This document shows, piece after piece, positions 11,811 through 22,642 of a stretch of DNA of 64,000 bases. Positions within the stretch are counted from its first letter, which is position 1, and each line of letters starts with the position of its first letter. The notes beneath the pieces were generated by a model. The model was not told the origin of the DNA. It searched no databases and worked only from the letters and a program-made list of their open reading frames with translations. A program made the translations under genes and the position numbers. The stretch comes from Heliocidaris erythrogramma (lineage: Eukaryota > Echinodermata > Echinoidea > Camarodonta > Echinometridae), in contig CM046862.1 in the NCBI GenBank assembly GCA_025617745.1, positions 55,711,946-55,775,945 of the forward strand. Reading direction: 5' to 3'.

Positions 11811-12100
11811 ATGCCTAATCGGTGTATAGTTGCAGGCTGTAGCAAGACCCCTAAAGATGGTGTAAGCCTACATCATTTTCCTAAAGATGAAAATCTACGG
11901 AAATTGTGGGTTGCAATAGTAAAGCTCACGCGGGCAGAGTGGCAAGGGCCGGCCAAGTGAGTGGAGTACAATCTGCAGCGATCACTTTGCCGAAGATGAT
12001 TTTGAGGATCCTGGCCTGTATTCCGAATTTGGCATGAAGAGAAGGATATGCTAGCTATAAAAGATTCAGCTATTCCAACGATCATACTTGGAGTCAAGTC
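11811..12100 (+). pseudogene. THAP domain remnant of Kolobok transposase, copy 1
   Basis: The frame from ATG 11811 reads MPNRCIVAGCSKTPKDG, then LHHFPKDENLRKLWV and AEWQGPAK, and stops at TGA 11958-11960. Four bases after AAG the expected continuation resumes in another frame as WSTICSDHFAEDDFEDPG. Further on, KDSAIPTI matches the AVPTIF-type C-terminal motif. The C2CH zinc ligands are visible: Cys5, Cys10, then Cys and His of ICSDHF, with 43 residues between the second and third ligands. A 4-base insertion (GTGA-type microduplication) breaks the domain; a further stop, TAG 12052-12054, lies before the AIPTI motif. The same 4-base insertion is in copy 2. GTGAGT at the break resembles a splice donor, but no intron-sized gap follows. 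Confidence 0.85.
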
Positions 12101-12145
12101 CTGCAATCTGTTTTTCAACGACAGCAGCTGCAGCAGCTTCACCCG

Positions 12146-12217
12146 TAGACCGAAAATTCTGTCTCTCGCTCGTTAGCTAAGATGACCTAACGAACGAGAG
12201 ACAGAATTTTCGGTCTA
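12146..12217. mobile_element. 72-bp hairpin micro-element A, 9-bp target duplication
   Basis: The sequence is a near-perfect palindrome, beginning TAGACCGAAAATTCTGTC and ending in its complement with a loop of only a few bases. It is flanked directly by CTTCACCCG at 12137-12145 and 12218-12226. Non-coding. The whole insertion is little more than two joined terminal inverted repeats. Confidence 0.75.
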
Positions 12218-12226
12218 CTTCACCCG

Positions 12227-12268
12227 TAACTCCAGGGAGCTGCAACGCGTTGGAGCTCCCTGGAGTTA
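12227..12268. mobile_element. 42-bp hairpin micro-element B, same 9-bp target duplication
   Basis: Starts TAACTCCAGGGAGCT and ends AGCTCCCTGGAGTTA. It is flanked by CTTCACCCG at 12218-12226 and 12269-12277, so CTTCACCCG occurs three times, separated by micro-elements A and B. Its termini match the two large foldback elements at 50625-51116 and 51513-52070, which also have 9-bp duplications, so it is a minimal member of that family. Confidence 0.75.
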
Positions 12269-13094
12269 CTTCACCCGGCCACGGCCCTTCACCGTATTCT
12301 GCAAGGGGTTCAAACATAATATGGTCGAATTTCCCCTTGCCACTCGAGCTTCTTTGCCTTCGGGGTCTGATAAATCATCTGATAAATCACAGTTCGTATC
12401 TGCATGGCTCAGAAAAGTCCTCCACCTCGGAATCGCGGGCACTTTTCCCCTCTCTATATAAGTTACTCGAATTCAGCAAAAATCTAAGTCAGTACTAACG
12501 TACTATATAAAGCGAAGTACAAAAAAAACCCGTAAGTGAAATAAAACAAAAGCGTTCACCAGTCGCTATGTACGAGGGGAACATAGTCACTGCCGTACTA
12601 AAGATGTGTAGGACATTGTACATACAGACCATAAAACGGCTGTGCACGCGTTTATGACCAATGCAAAACTTTCGTTCGGCAAGCTCAGATGGATGAGAAC
12701 ATTGTTCAAAAGAAAAGCTAAAAACAAAACAAGAGCTGTATATTTGGGCAAAAGCGTTTTCTGATCTTGTAGAAAATATATTGCTAATGATTGTTCACTC
12801 CTAAGATTATATTGATTAATTTCCTTTTTTCATAAATTGTCCGTTGAACAGAGGGGTCAAATACCGCATTCTGTGTACAATATTATATGCTACAGCCTGC
12901 AGATCTTGTGCCTCTTACTTTTCATACGTCACTTGGGGGTTAGCCAATCAGCTCACGAGTTTCAAGAAAGGTCCCAAAAACTCTACTTTTCCCCTTTTTC
13001 GCAAAAACAAGACATAATTTGGCAGATTCGTGATTAGAAGGCAAAACTACATGGAAAGAGCACCCATTTTCTCTCTAATTTAGTGAACCTTTAA

Positions 13095-14147
13095 TTACCG
13101 CAGCTTTAGCCGAGCCGCCATGAAAGGCGCTAAGGCATTTAAAGACCCAACCGGGGCGAAAAGTGAAATGGAGAAATCAAAAGCCTATAAGCTTTAAAGT
13201 ACAACAATGCAATTTTTATACATTTTCTCCGCTTGCCAGCTGAGTATTTTGCCTTAAAAAAAACTCAAATTAGCAGGCTTCGAAATAGGCTTTATTTTCC
13301 TTCTTACCGGCCTGAATTCTGTGACGTCATATTGTGTCAGGAGGACTGTGATTCCTTGCGTTTGTACGTGAAATATATCATTTATTTCTTGCTTTCCAGA
13401 TTAGGGAATTCATCATTTAAAAACAATTTGCAGAGGAAAATGGCACTGAAATTAATAAGTGTGCAAATCAATGAACACTTACAGCCCTTGACCATATTTT
13501 TTGTTATTTCTTTGTTTGGCTCTTCTTTGGGCAAGTTTGATATGTCAAGTAAAATTATTACACACAAATCTGAATGTGGATAGTTGGAAAGCTGCGCCAA
13601 ATTAGAGGCAAATAAAACATGGCAAATAAATGTTGCCAAGAGCTGATGGTTTCATCAATTTCAGCAGAAAATACTTCCCATGATATTTCCATGTGATAAT
13701 AGCAAGAAAAACTCGAATGCGTTATCTGGAAAACAACAAAATAATCAAAATTTTCTACGTATAAAGGCATGGAATCACAGCCCTCCTGACACAGTATTAC
13801 GTCATAGAATTCAGACCGGTGAGAAGCACAATGAAACCCATTTTGAAGCCCGCTCATTTGAGTTTTTCTAAAGTAAAATACTCAGCTGGCAAGCGGGGAA
13901 AATGCATAATATTTGCATTGTTTTGTTTTGTACCTAAAAAGCTTTTGAGTGGGATATAACTTGTGAATTTCACTTTTCGCTTCGGTCGGGGTCTTTAAGC
14001 AATTTCTCCCAACCGGTACCCATTTACTTCACCTGGGTGGAGAGTGACAAATGTAGATGACTGTTTTGCCATTAGCGCTGCGGCAGGATTCGAACCGTGA
14101 ACCATATGATCCACAGTCTGGTGACGTATACACTAGACCACGACACC
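13095..14147 (-). mobile_element. tRNA-derived SINE, split by a TTAA element
   Basis: On the minus strand the head at 14147 begins GGTGTCGTGGTCTAGTGTAT, with box-A-like TGGTCTAGTGTATACG and box-B-like GGTTCGAATCC, resembling a tRNA (anticodon-loop position GTG, His-like at best). The body continues through ATGGGTACCGGTTGGGAG to 13999, is interrupted by the 852-bp insertion at 13143-13994, and resumes at 13138-13095 with GCCTTAGCGCC and GGCTCGGCTAAAGC. The right-hand TTAA of Kolobok copy 1 lies exactly at its 3' end. The split-SINE reading is inference from continuity and the TTAA duplication. Confidence 0.65.
13143..13994. mobile_element. TTAA-flanked foldback MITE, 852 bp
   Basis: TTAA lies at 13139-13142 and 13995-13998. 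The ends are AGACCCAACCGGGGCGAAAA and an imperfect complement ending GGTCGGGGTCT. Arms of more than 300 bases pair across the element: CGCTTGCCAGCTGAGTATTT at about 13221 against the complement near 13885, and GACGTCATATTGTGTCAGGA near 13322 against a copy near 13790. Non-coding; short open frames in the arms are mirror images of one another. Confidence 0.8.
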
Positions 14148-14198
14148 TCAACATGCATATTATACTTGAATCCAGATATGATTTTAATATGAAGAAAT

Positions 14199-14384
14199 GG
14201 GGTAACCTCGCTATTCATAAGGACCGCTTATTCATAATGCGTGACTAAATGAATAGCGGTCCTTCTAAATAGACAAATTACCATTATTCATAACTATTCA
14301 TAAGAACTGCTATTCATAACGTGTGTTAAATGAATGTAGTGGTTTTCTATGAATAGCTGTCCTTTTGAATAGCGAACGGACCCA
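14199..14384. mobile_element. Short member of the GCTATTCATAAGG family, 8-bp target duplication
   Basis: Starts GGGGTAACCTCGCTATTCAT and ends GAATAGCGAACGGACCCA. It is flanked by GAAGAAAT (14191-14198) and GAAGAGAT (14385-14392), an 8-bp duplication with one mismatch. The interior is made of TATTCATAA and its complement. The termini match the 4.1-kb element at 52815-56903, so this looks like an internally deleted relative. Confidence 0.75.
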
Positions 14385-14392
14385 GAAGAGAT

Positions 14393-16050
14393 ACCATGTT
14401 GATCAAAGCAGGGGGCTATTTCACAGAAGAGCTGAAGTAGAAATCCATATCTGTCGAAAGAAAAGAGTAAAGATTTTAGAAAATAGCATCCATTGTGTAT
14501 TTGATAATTAAACAAGCAACAATTAGAATTAAAATAAAACACTGAAACTTCGAGCTTCCTATTAACACAGTTAGCATCAACTCTTTATATGAAATGGAAT
14601 AATAAGTGTGAATTCTCAAAAAGTATTTAAAGAGGAAAAAAGTTGGACACATAAAATTTCAAGGCTATTCAAAAGCAACCAAATTAGTAAAGTCTCAAGA
14701 AAATTCAGTTGGTATGTTTATGTGAAAAAAAATATGTGTACCTAGATTGTATTGAGGTACTAATAACAACCAGGGTCGTCGATTATGCAATGCAGTTGCC
14801 CCCCCCCCCCCCCCGTAACCATGGATAAGCTGGTAATTAAGAGGCGTTGAAAAAATCATATAGAGTACTATTAGGCTGTTTTGCCCCCCCCCCCCCAATC
14901 CAAAAACGGATCGACACCCCTGATAGTAATCTTACTCTTACAGCATAGACCTACCATGCAAAACTGGAGCAGCTAAGTATTTATTTGTTCCTCTCAGAAT
15001 TTGTCTTCATTCTCAGCAGTAAGCCTTCATCTTCATCATCATCTGTAAAATAGATGAAGGAGAGTCGTGTAGAGAAGCATTATTATGTATTAAGAAAAAA
15101 AAAGAGATACGCTCATCCTCACCCTCGTGATCTTTTTTTTTAAATTTAACAAATTAACGTTACATGCATGCTAACACTAGTAGTAAAAGCTCTCTCTATT
15201 TTATTACCCTGGATTGCCAAATTTGTTTCATCATCATTTCAAATAAGTTAATCTAAATTTATAACTAAAATCAAACCTTGAATTGATCCATCGTCGAGCT
15301 CTGACTCTGAGTCTACTTAGGCGGTCAGATCAAGAGAGAGAACTGCAATGATGTACACGGTATATATGCACACGGTATGGTACGGACATCGACATGGATC
15401 GAAATCGAAATACAGTGCAGTAGCAGCGAAATATAGCAGGAAAACGTTAGCAACCTCACAAATACATATTATTGTATCGTAAAGTAAAATGATAAATTTA
15501 TAACCATTTTAATCTTTTTTCTCTTGAAAATTATAAAATCATTGACAAATATTATTGAACATAACATCTTATTTTAAAATTTTAATTGAAAAGTTTTTTA
15601 AAGTATAAATTGAAAAAAAAATCAAATCTACAATCTACCTAAAAACCTCTCTGAGAGAAAACGATGGTCACAGAAATTTAGCGAAGTGAACCTTCCTCAT
15701 AGCAAGACTGCAAAGTGTTGCTGCCCTCTACGTTCGTTGGTTTAAACCAAACCTCCTTCGTTAATTCGGGCTTATATGTTTGTATGTAATGATTCTGGTG
15801 TATGAATACAAGTCATGTACTAGTTAATTTTATCTTATACGTGGATTATTGAGCAGAGGTTATTTTGAAAATTTGAAATGGAAGTTATGAAATAATCTGA
15901 AAACAAATAATCAAAATTACTTGAACACCGGATATGATTTTGAAAAAAAAATAACAAACGCGAACCGTAAGAAAGAAACCACAAATGAATCGGGTGTGAA
16001 ACATACGAACGGTTTTACTTGGAATATTGTTTTTCCCCTTCTTGGACACT
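14393..16050. other. AT-rich spacer with C runs, no gene seen
   Basis: Two C runs (near 14801-14814 and 14884-14896) and an inverted dispersed repeat near 15680-15748 (partner 8811-8880). No gene or complete element was recognised. Confidence 0.5.
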
Positions 16051-16054
16051 TTAA

Positions 16055-16341
16055 AGGGATACTCAACTGCAGATTGTGGACGTTTTTATTCCGCGAGAGA
16101 GCACCGTGATCGTTACCTGACCATGCCGTTGCCCCGCGGGGTGCAAACGCCGGACAGACTGGTCGCCGCGCAACATGCACGCTTGAGCTCGAGCTCTCGT
16201 GCGAGATTCGGTCGGCTTCGTGCATTCCTAAATGTAATCCCAGTAGTCCGACGGACGCGTTCGATGCACAAACTTTGTGTACGGGTAAATGGGGTTTACG
16301 CAATCCTGACTTTCCCCACGACCACCTGGTGGCCTATCCCT
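16055..16341. mobile_element. TTAA-type MITE, AGGGATAC family, long copy
   Basis: TTAA at 16051-16054 precedes AGGGATACTC; the right end is CCTATCCCT followed by TTAC, so the right TTAA has one change. The interior includes GATCGTTACCTGACC, a GTTGCCCCGCGGGG stretch and CTTTCCCCACG. It matches, in opposite orientation, 46283-46493 and the fragment 32599-32815. Non-coding. Confidence 0.75.
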
Positions 16342-16466
16342 TTACAATAACTTCCATTGACATTAAAAAAAACCCAGATATTGATTAAAATCACATGCGA
16401 ATCCAATGATTTGCGATCTTGACTTTTCTTATTCACCCCGTCATCGGGGTGATAGGAAACAAAGTA

Positions 16467-16961
16467 CACTGTAAAAACTAAAGTGTTACTTTCAGGGGCA
16501 TGTATAGTGACTGCACCTGAAATGCTGTTTTAGCACTTGTAGTGTGCTAATTTACCAGCAAAAAAAAAATGTGACCGTGGCGAGCCTCGAACCAGGTTCC
16601 GCTGATTGAGAGGCGAGAGACGTTACCGATAGACTAACGAATGCTTCTTGCAGTTTAGTCATGGGAGTCAAGTAGATAACATGAACTATGTGGAGTCATA
16701 AATTCACTATGTAACAATATTATCTGCTCTAAGTCGTACGATGTGAGTTAGTCTAGCGGTAATGCCAGCAATTCTCAATCAGCGGACCCAGGTTCGAGGC
16801 TCGCCAAAATCACAATTTTGTTTATGAATGTTTAGCAGTTTAAGGAGCCGGTCCAGCTCCCGTGAAAGTGCTGAAATAGCACGCTGTGTGCATTACAATA
16901 GCACTCTGAGTGCAGTCCCTATGCATGCCCTCAAAAAGTGCTATATACAGTTTTTACAGTA
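16467..16961. mobile_element. TA-flanked palindromic element holding two inverted tRNA-like sequences
   Basis: Left end CACTGTAAAAAC and right end GTTTTTACAGTA are inverted repeats, with TA at 16465-16466 and 16962-16963. A tRNA-like sequence on the plus strand (16741-16806) is mirrored on the minus strand at 16577-16638 (CGAGCCTCGAACC). Outer arms also pair loosely (GGGGCATGTATAGTGACTGC near 16496 against GCAGTCCCTATGCATGCCC near 16912). Confidence 0.65.
16741..16806 (+). pseudogene. tRNA-like sequence inside an element
   Basis: Box-A-like TTAGTCTAGCGGTAATG and box-B-like GGTTCGAGGCT lie at tRNA spacing, but acceptor-stem pairing is poor, so it is read as a tRNA-derived remnant. The stretch CAGCGGACCCAGGTTCGAG is shared with the SINE at 6872-7051. 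Confidence 0.55.
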
Positions 16962-17061
16962 TACAGATGACGTCAAAATAAGACGTCCTCTTGACGTCTT
17001 GCGTTGGTGCATGTTGTCGTCTTATTGACGTAATTACAGGACGTAAAAAAGACGAAAACCA

Positions 17062-19700
17062 CACGTAAATATCACGTAATTTTTACCACTTTCTGCTATC
17101 AGGGTAGTTTCGCTCTCCTCGATCCCTTTTCAGAGCAGTCTCATTCTCTCTCTCTCTCTCTGTGCCACCCCCCCCCCCCCCCCTCAGACTCACACACAAC
17201 ATCCATGGGTAATTATGTGAAACGTCCCCAGTCTCCCCTTCTATCCTTATTATAGACGGAATAATACTATAAATAAATTGCGAGAATATGAAGGAAAAGT
17301 GAATATGCAGCCTTTTCTTTATATTCTTTGTTTTTAAAAGATAAAGACAAAAATTGAAATTCTCTATTTTGATCCAACAGGTGCCATTCAACATGATCAA
17401 TCGGCCGACACTTCATTCAGGGTGCAACGGAAACAGTATTCACTATAAAGAATCACACTCCCGCATCTACACGTCAACCGTAGTTTCATGCACGCAAATT
17501 GACAATAGTGAGTGATGTCACTGGGACCGTTCTCACTTGCCTGTCCTCATTACCATTGATTAGATAATGAGAAATTGGTATCAATTTTATCAGTAGATGC
17601 AACTCTACCATTTACGGCTGAAATTATTCAGATTATAAAATTTTGACCTACTCTATAAGGCACACATAAGTAATTCATCCGCTCGCAATGCATGCCGGTG
17701 AGGCGGAGCAAAGATTATTTGAAATTAATTGATTAGAAATATTCATATAAAACCGATTGATTGTCCTCAGTAAATTTAAAAAGCGTAAATGGTGTTTAAT
17801 AGACATACTCTTTTCAATTTGACACCTTAGCCGAAGTTGGCTAGCTTTTTATTATTTTTAAAGGATTTATTTTATCACTGGTGCACTTCCACTGTTTCTA
17901 TGTGCAAATGGGCTGAAATTTCGGCTAGCCTTGTTTCAGCCTAAATATCTTTTTTTAACGCCGGGAAAGTGCCCAAATTAGCTTTATTTGAGAGATATTT
18001 ATATTTTGTCTCTATTCTGTGAATTTAAACGATTTCTACCAAGGGGTGTTCAAAATATGATTTATAGACAACCTTCGTTATAACACGTGAGTGAATGGGG
18101 CCGTGAATTACTTATGTGAGCCCTATATGCCACAATACGCGTGCTTTATTGCGAGACTGAGCACTCTCCGTAATTATGTGTTACAGTTTCCTTTCGATGT
18201 TTCTTAATTTGCGGGTTAGGTTAAGACTACCCCGCGCCAAAATTTGCTAATTTTGGACAAAATTAGGTTCTTTTGATATCGTGATAAAACCATAGCTTTC
18301 TATTAGTTAAGAAAGGGACAACATTTTAACTAGTTAAAATTTTAGGCTCACGTTAGCTCACGATAAAAAACATGGCATACTGTTTTATCTTTCTTGAATG
18401 ACTAAATTTTGATTTTTTTAAACTTGTAAATATGAAATATATGGTACATAAATAAGCATAAACGTATTTCTATCGCACCGCTGTTTTGTAAAAGATAATT
18501 TTCTGTCTAATCTAGTTTCGCGCAACGTTGAATTATGGATGTAATCGACTCTTGCTTGTCATCGATACACAAGTATGCTTTTTGTTCTCTTTTGCCTTGC
18601 TCTCCCCCCCCCCCCCCCCGTTTTCTTTCTTCCTTGATTTCCTTAATGATTATTTTCCAGTATGAAATTCCTTTCAATAATGCTATGCATATGATCATGC
18701 TTATAAAAAGTTTGACTTTTTGTTTATTGTATTGTACAAAAATGTAGATATTATATAAGTTTGCATATATGATTCTGGAATAATAATTATGATATGCTTG
18801 TTTATTTCGTCAAAATGTTATTATGAAAATTTAGTGGAAGTCATAAAATAATCTAAAAACAAATAAACAAACAAGATTATTTGAACATCGGCTATGATGT
18901 TCAAATATTGCTCTCTATCTCTATCTCTCTCCTCTCTTAATATGTTCTGTTTCTTCCTCGAATAACAAACTATATTTTTGATATTTAAAATAAAATAGCA
19001 TCTTTGCCATATTCAAAGTAATATATCATGAACAATTATATACGCATGCTACAATCATAATATACTTATAAGCGTTATAATTTTTAACCATAAAATAAAA
19101 GTCAAAAATAACATTTTAAAAGCACAATCCATAGTATCTTTGAGTGGAATTTTATATTAAATATTTTTTTAAAAAGAAAGAAAAGAATAGAGAGATATGG
19201 GGAGGGGAAAAATCATATCTGTGTATCGATGACAAATTAACAGTGGATTACGTCCATGAGTTATTGTGAAATGCGCTCGAAACTAGATTATGCAGAACAA
19301 AACACTAGTATGATAGAGATGCGTTTATGCCTGACATTAGTATTATTTTGAATAAAGTAATAAATATCTATAAATATTTTAAAACAATTTTATGCCATTA
19401 ATTTTTTTTTCAAGAATGAACGTAATTCTGGAATTTTAAATGGTGTAAACGAAAAATAATATTATGATAATGAATTATACTCCTGTAAATTGTTTATTGA
19501 ACCTAAACAACGTACTTTGGCGAGGGATATGATTTGAACCTTTCCGCATACTTACGGTATGGACCATGTAATGACAACAGTTTATTTCTATAATAAAATA
19601 AATTTGCTGCTCGCTCGATTCGCTTTCTCGCATAGCATAATTTTGACTCGGGGAGGTGGTGGGGGGAGGGGCAAATTCACTGTTTGCCCAGGGCGTCATA
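17062..19700. other. AT-rich spacer with diverged dispersed repeats
   Basis: Contains a CT repeat with a C run at about 17142-17182, a C run at 18603-18619, and two copies of the TCGATTACAT dispersed segment in opposite orientations (about 18492-18570 and 19215-19310). No gene was recognised. Confidence 0.5.
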
Positions 19701-19707
19701 ATACCTA

Positions 19708-19709
<2 letters not shown>

Positions 19710-19741
<32 letters not shown>
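19710..19741 (+). repeat. AAT microsatellite
   Basis: About ten perfect AAT units, followed by imperfect continuation to about 19770. Confidence 0.9.
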
Positions 19742-20549
19742 GTTATAGTAATAACAATAATGATAATAATAGTTCCATACTCTTTTTTCTTCTTCCTTTT
19801 TCGTCTTTTTTTCTCTTTCTCTTTGGTCACTTGAAATATCGTTGGGGCAACCGCCCCCTGCCCCCTCCCCTGTAAAGCCGCCCCTGAAAATAGCAGTTTG
19901 CAAAGCTCAAAATAATCAGAGAAGCTTATAATGGCAGAATATATAGTTTCTGATATGACAACAGTGTGACACCTTGAGTAGGAACTTAGCGAGAAGAGCT
20001 GGGGACACAGTGCCCAAATGTTTAATATCCTCCGCCAGAAACTTGTTCGCTACGCTCCCTCGCACTCACTTATTGTAACTCATGACAGATACATAAAGTC
20101 CTATATATCTCTTTATTGAGAGATTGTGCTTGAAATTAAACGCTTTTGCGGCGTCTTCGTCATCAATTCACTGTATGATGCAAGCACCGTGCATGACCTT
20201 CAACAAGAACATAATATTTTTGGTCGCTCGCTTGCAAGTTGGGGGAGGGGGCTTAAGGCTTAAGGCTTTTGCCCATATATCAACTTTTCAATTTCTTTTT
20301 TTTTTAACTTCTCGGTGGTTAAAATGTACATACATAAATATGTTACATTATACGGGAACCTCGCTGCCAAGATATGTTGATATTCTGGCTACTCGCTGCC
20401 CGAATAAATTATGAAATTGTGGTTGCCCAAAAATCCTTGGGACGGTGTGGCCTGCAGCACATTGCTGAAGGGGGACCAGGGGGACCCCTTTAATATAACC
20501 GATCCGGTGCTTTTTGCGAAAGAGCGAAGCAAGCGAGCAAAACACTTGC

Positions 20550-20712
20550 CAGTTTTAATTTCTTTTTTTTTTCTTTCCTTCCCTTTTCCTTTACTTCTTT
20601 TATTTTTTTTACCTTTGTTTTCCCTTTTCTTTTACTTTCTTTTTTTCTTCTCCTTTCTCTCTTCTCCTTTTCCTTTTCTCTTTTCCCTTCCCTCTCCCTT
20701 TTTTGCCGACAA
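20550..20712 (+). repeat. Polypyrimidine tract
   Basis: About 160 bases almost entirely C and T (mostly TTTC, CCTTTT). Both strands give low-complexity open frames (Phe/Leu/Ser on plus, Lys/Glu/Arg on minus), which are rejected as genes. Confidence 0.85.
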
Positions 20713-21694
20713 ACACCCCCTCTAGCGACGCTGTTTGGAGCAAACATTCATGCCACATACTATGAAGGCCGACTGTAGTCCAATATTTCTGTGTGCAGTA
20801 CGTGTGACTTTCATGCAGGAAATATTCAAGTGGTATTAAACTGGTAAAACTTGAACAGCGCCATCTTATAGTAACTGCTAAATTAAGATTATAATTTGAA
20901 AATTAATTACAATTTATTTTAAATTTTGACAACAGCTTGTTTGGATAAAAGCCAAATTTCATATTTCAAACTATTACTTTTGACTTTGCATACGTGGAAA
21001 ATTACCAACAGATACAATCTAAGCTTCTACAAGGCATGACGGGATAATGAGAGGCACATACACTTTTCAAATCCTGTTAAAATATGGCACCATTAGGAGC
21101 TTCACTTTACTGTCACTTCAAGACAACTTCTCAATTTTGATGATTCCGAAACCTCTCAATTACTAACTTTTTAAAATGAACCTTTCTCGATTGCAATATT
21201 TCTATTGCAATATAGTAGAGCAGAACTCAAATTTATCTTTCAAAACAAATATTTATTAAACACGTTGTGAAACTTTAATTCGACAAAAATGCTTTATTTC
21301 TTACTGTGCCAAGGGGTTTAGCTCTCTTCAAAGTTATACAAAAATGTGATCAATGCTTACTTTTCTAATGTCTGCACTTCATTAACCATCTATCATTTCA
21401 CAAAATATTGTGTACAAAGCTTGTAGGAAACTTATTACCATTTCTTATGATACAAACATTTTTGCTTACCAAACTGTATGCATAAGAATTATTTGAAATT
21501 ACATTTGAGTTTTATTTTTTGTCCATTATTTCTTTAGTTTCTCATTTGCTTAATATTGTTTACTGTTGAAATAAGGTATAATACCTTTCTAAAAAACTGC
21601 AATTTTCTCTGAAAATGTCTATAGTAGGATATAATATTTAGAATGCTTGATTTATGCTCTAAATTTTGATATATATTGATCACCTTTCCAGCAA

Positions 21695-21926
21695 TAGACC
21701 TGTTTACTAAATGATTCAAATTTTATGCATACTTTTGAAACAAAGGTTGTTCTTGACAACCTGAAAGCTTGCCAGGGACTTGCCAGACATAGCAACATCT
21801 AATGTATGCAAACTGGATTCCAAGTATTGTAGATCATTCATTAATAACAGGTTAATGGAATACCCCGTTACTAGGTCACCAGGAAAGAAACATCCATAAA
21901 TTTGAATCACTTAGTAAACAGGTATA
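21695..21926. mobile_element. MITE with CCTGTTTACTAA ends, ~230 bp
   Basis: ACCTGTTTACTAAATGATTC on the left pairs with GAATCACTTAGTAAACAGGT on the right. TA is found next to both ends, suggesting Tc1/mariner-like integration, though exact termini are uncertain. Non-coding. Confidence 0.65.
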
Positions 21927-22043
21927 TTGGTGAATAGAAGTGACAAGTCTATCTGTCACATACACGTCACATCGGCACTGAAATAGTTTTAAAAATAACA
22001 CTGTGAATTATTGTCATGTTATTAGGTTTACTTACATAGTTAA

Positions 22044-22642
22044 AGGAGTACTCCGGCCTGAAATTAATAGGAATTGACTAAATAGAGTAAATTAAACAAA
22101 CAAATCATTGAAAATTTCATCGAAATCGGATGAAAAATAATGAAGTTATGGAATTTTTAAATTTTGCATTATTTTGGTAAAACAGTGATATGCACGTCAT
22201 CATGAATATGCAGTGAGTGAGCTGATGATGTCATATCCCCACTTTTTCTTTTGTATTTTATTATATGAAATTGCAATTATTCAAATTTTCTGCTCCAAGC
22301 CTATAACTAAAAGGACTGACTCCTTATTTAATGTGTAAGTTTATCATTGCTGTAACTTATTTTGTTACAAGGGAGATATTTTTATAGACATGTATGAAAA
22401 AATGAAATAATGAAGATTTCATGTAATACAGTTAAAAAAGGAAAGTGGGGACGTGACATCATCAGCTCACTCATTAAATATTCATGATGATATGCATAGA
22501 ACTGTTTCCCAAAATAATGCAAAACTTAAAAATTCAATAACTTTCTTATTTTTATCGGATTTCGATGAAATTTTCAGTGTTTTGGTTGTTTATTTTTACT
22601 CTATTCATTCAATTAATATTATTTTTAGGCCGGAGTACCCCT
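22044..22642. mobile_element. TTAA-flanked foldback MITE, AGGAGTACTCCGG family
   Basis: TTAA at 22040-22043 and 22643-22646. Ends AGGAGTACTCCGGCCTG and the complement ending CGGAGTACCCCT. Arms of about 200 bases pair, including GAGCTGATGATGTCA near 22218 and TGACATCATCAGCTCA near 22456. The target is verified by empty sites in sister units: ACATAGTTAAGGCATGG near 24245 and 28767, and again near 31505. Non-coding. Confidence 0.88.

Larger units (their letters stand above)
11432..13090 (+). mobile_element. Kolobok-type DNA transposon derivative, copy 1
   Basis: TTAA flanks both ends (11428-11431 and 13091-13094). The termini are inverted: AGGGTCACTAAA on the left, TTTAGTGAACCT on the right. 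Inside, plus strand, lies a degraded THAP domain. TTAA target duplications combined with a THAP DNA-binding domain are hallmarks of the Kolobok superfamily. No catalytic transposase domain was found, so this is a non-autonomous 1.66-kb derivative. A second copy (25062-27999) shares its sequence over almost the whole length, and paralogous empty sites confirm TTAA for that copy. Two hairpin micro-elements at 12146-12268 are shared by both copies and so predate their separation. Confidence 0.85.

Noticed and set aside
16741-16806. Functional tRNA gene
   Set aside because: Boxes A and B are recognisable, but the acceptor stem does not pair and an inverse copy lies in the same element.
16966-17060. 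Cluster of GACGTC/TGACGT motifs resembling CRE sites
   Set aside because: Five or six copies in 95 bases are notable but lie next to an element end with no promoter or gene nearby, and look like a short degenerate repeat.
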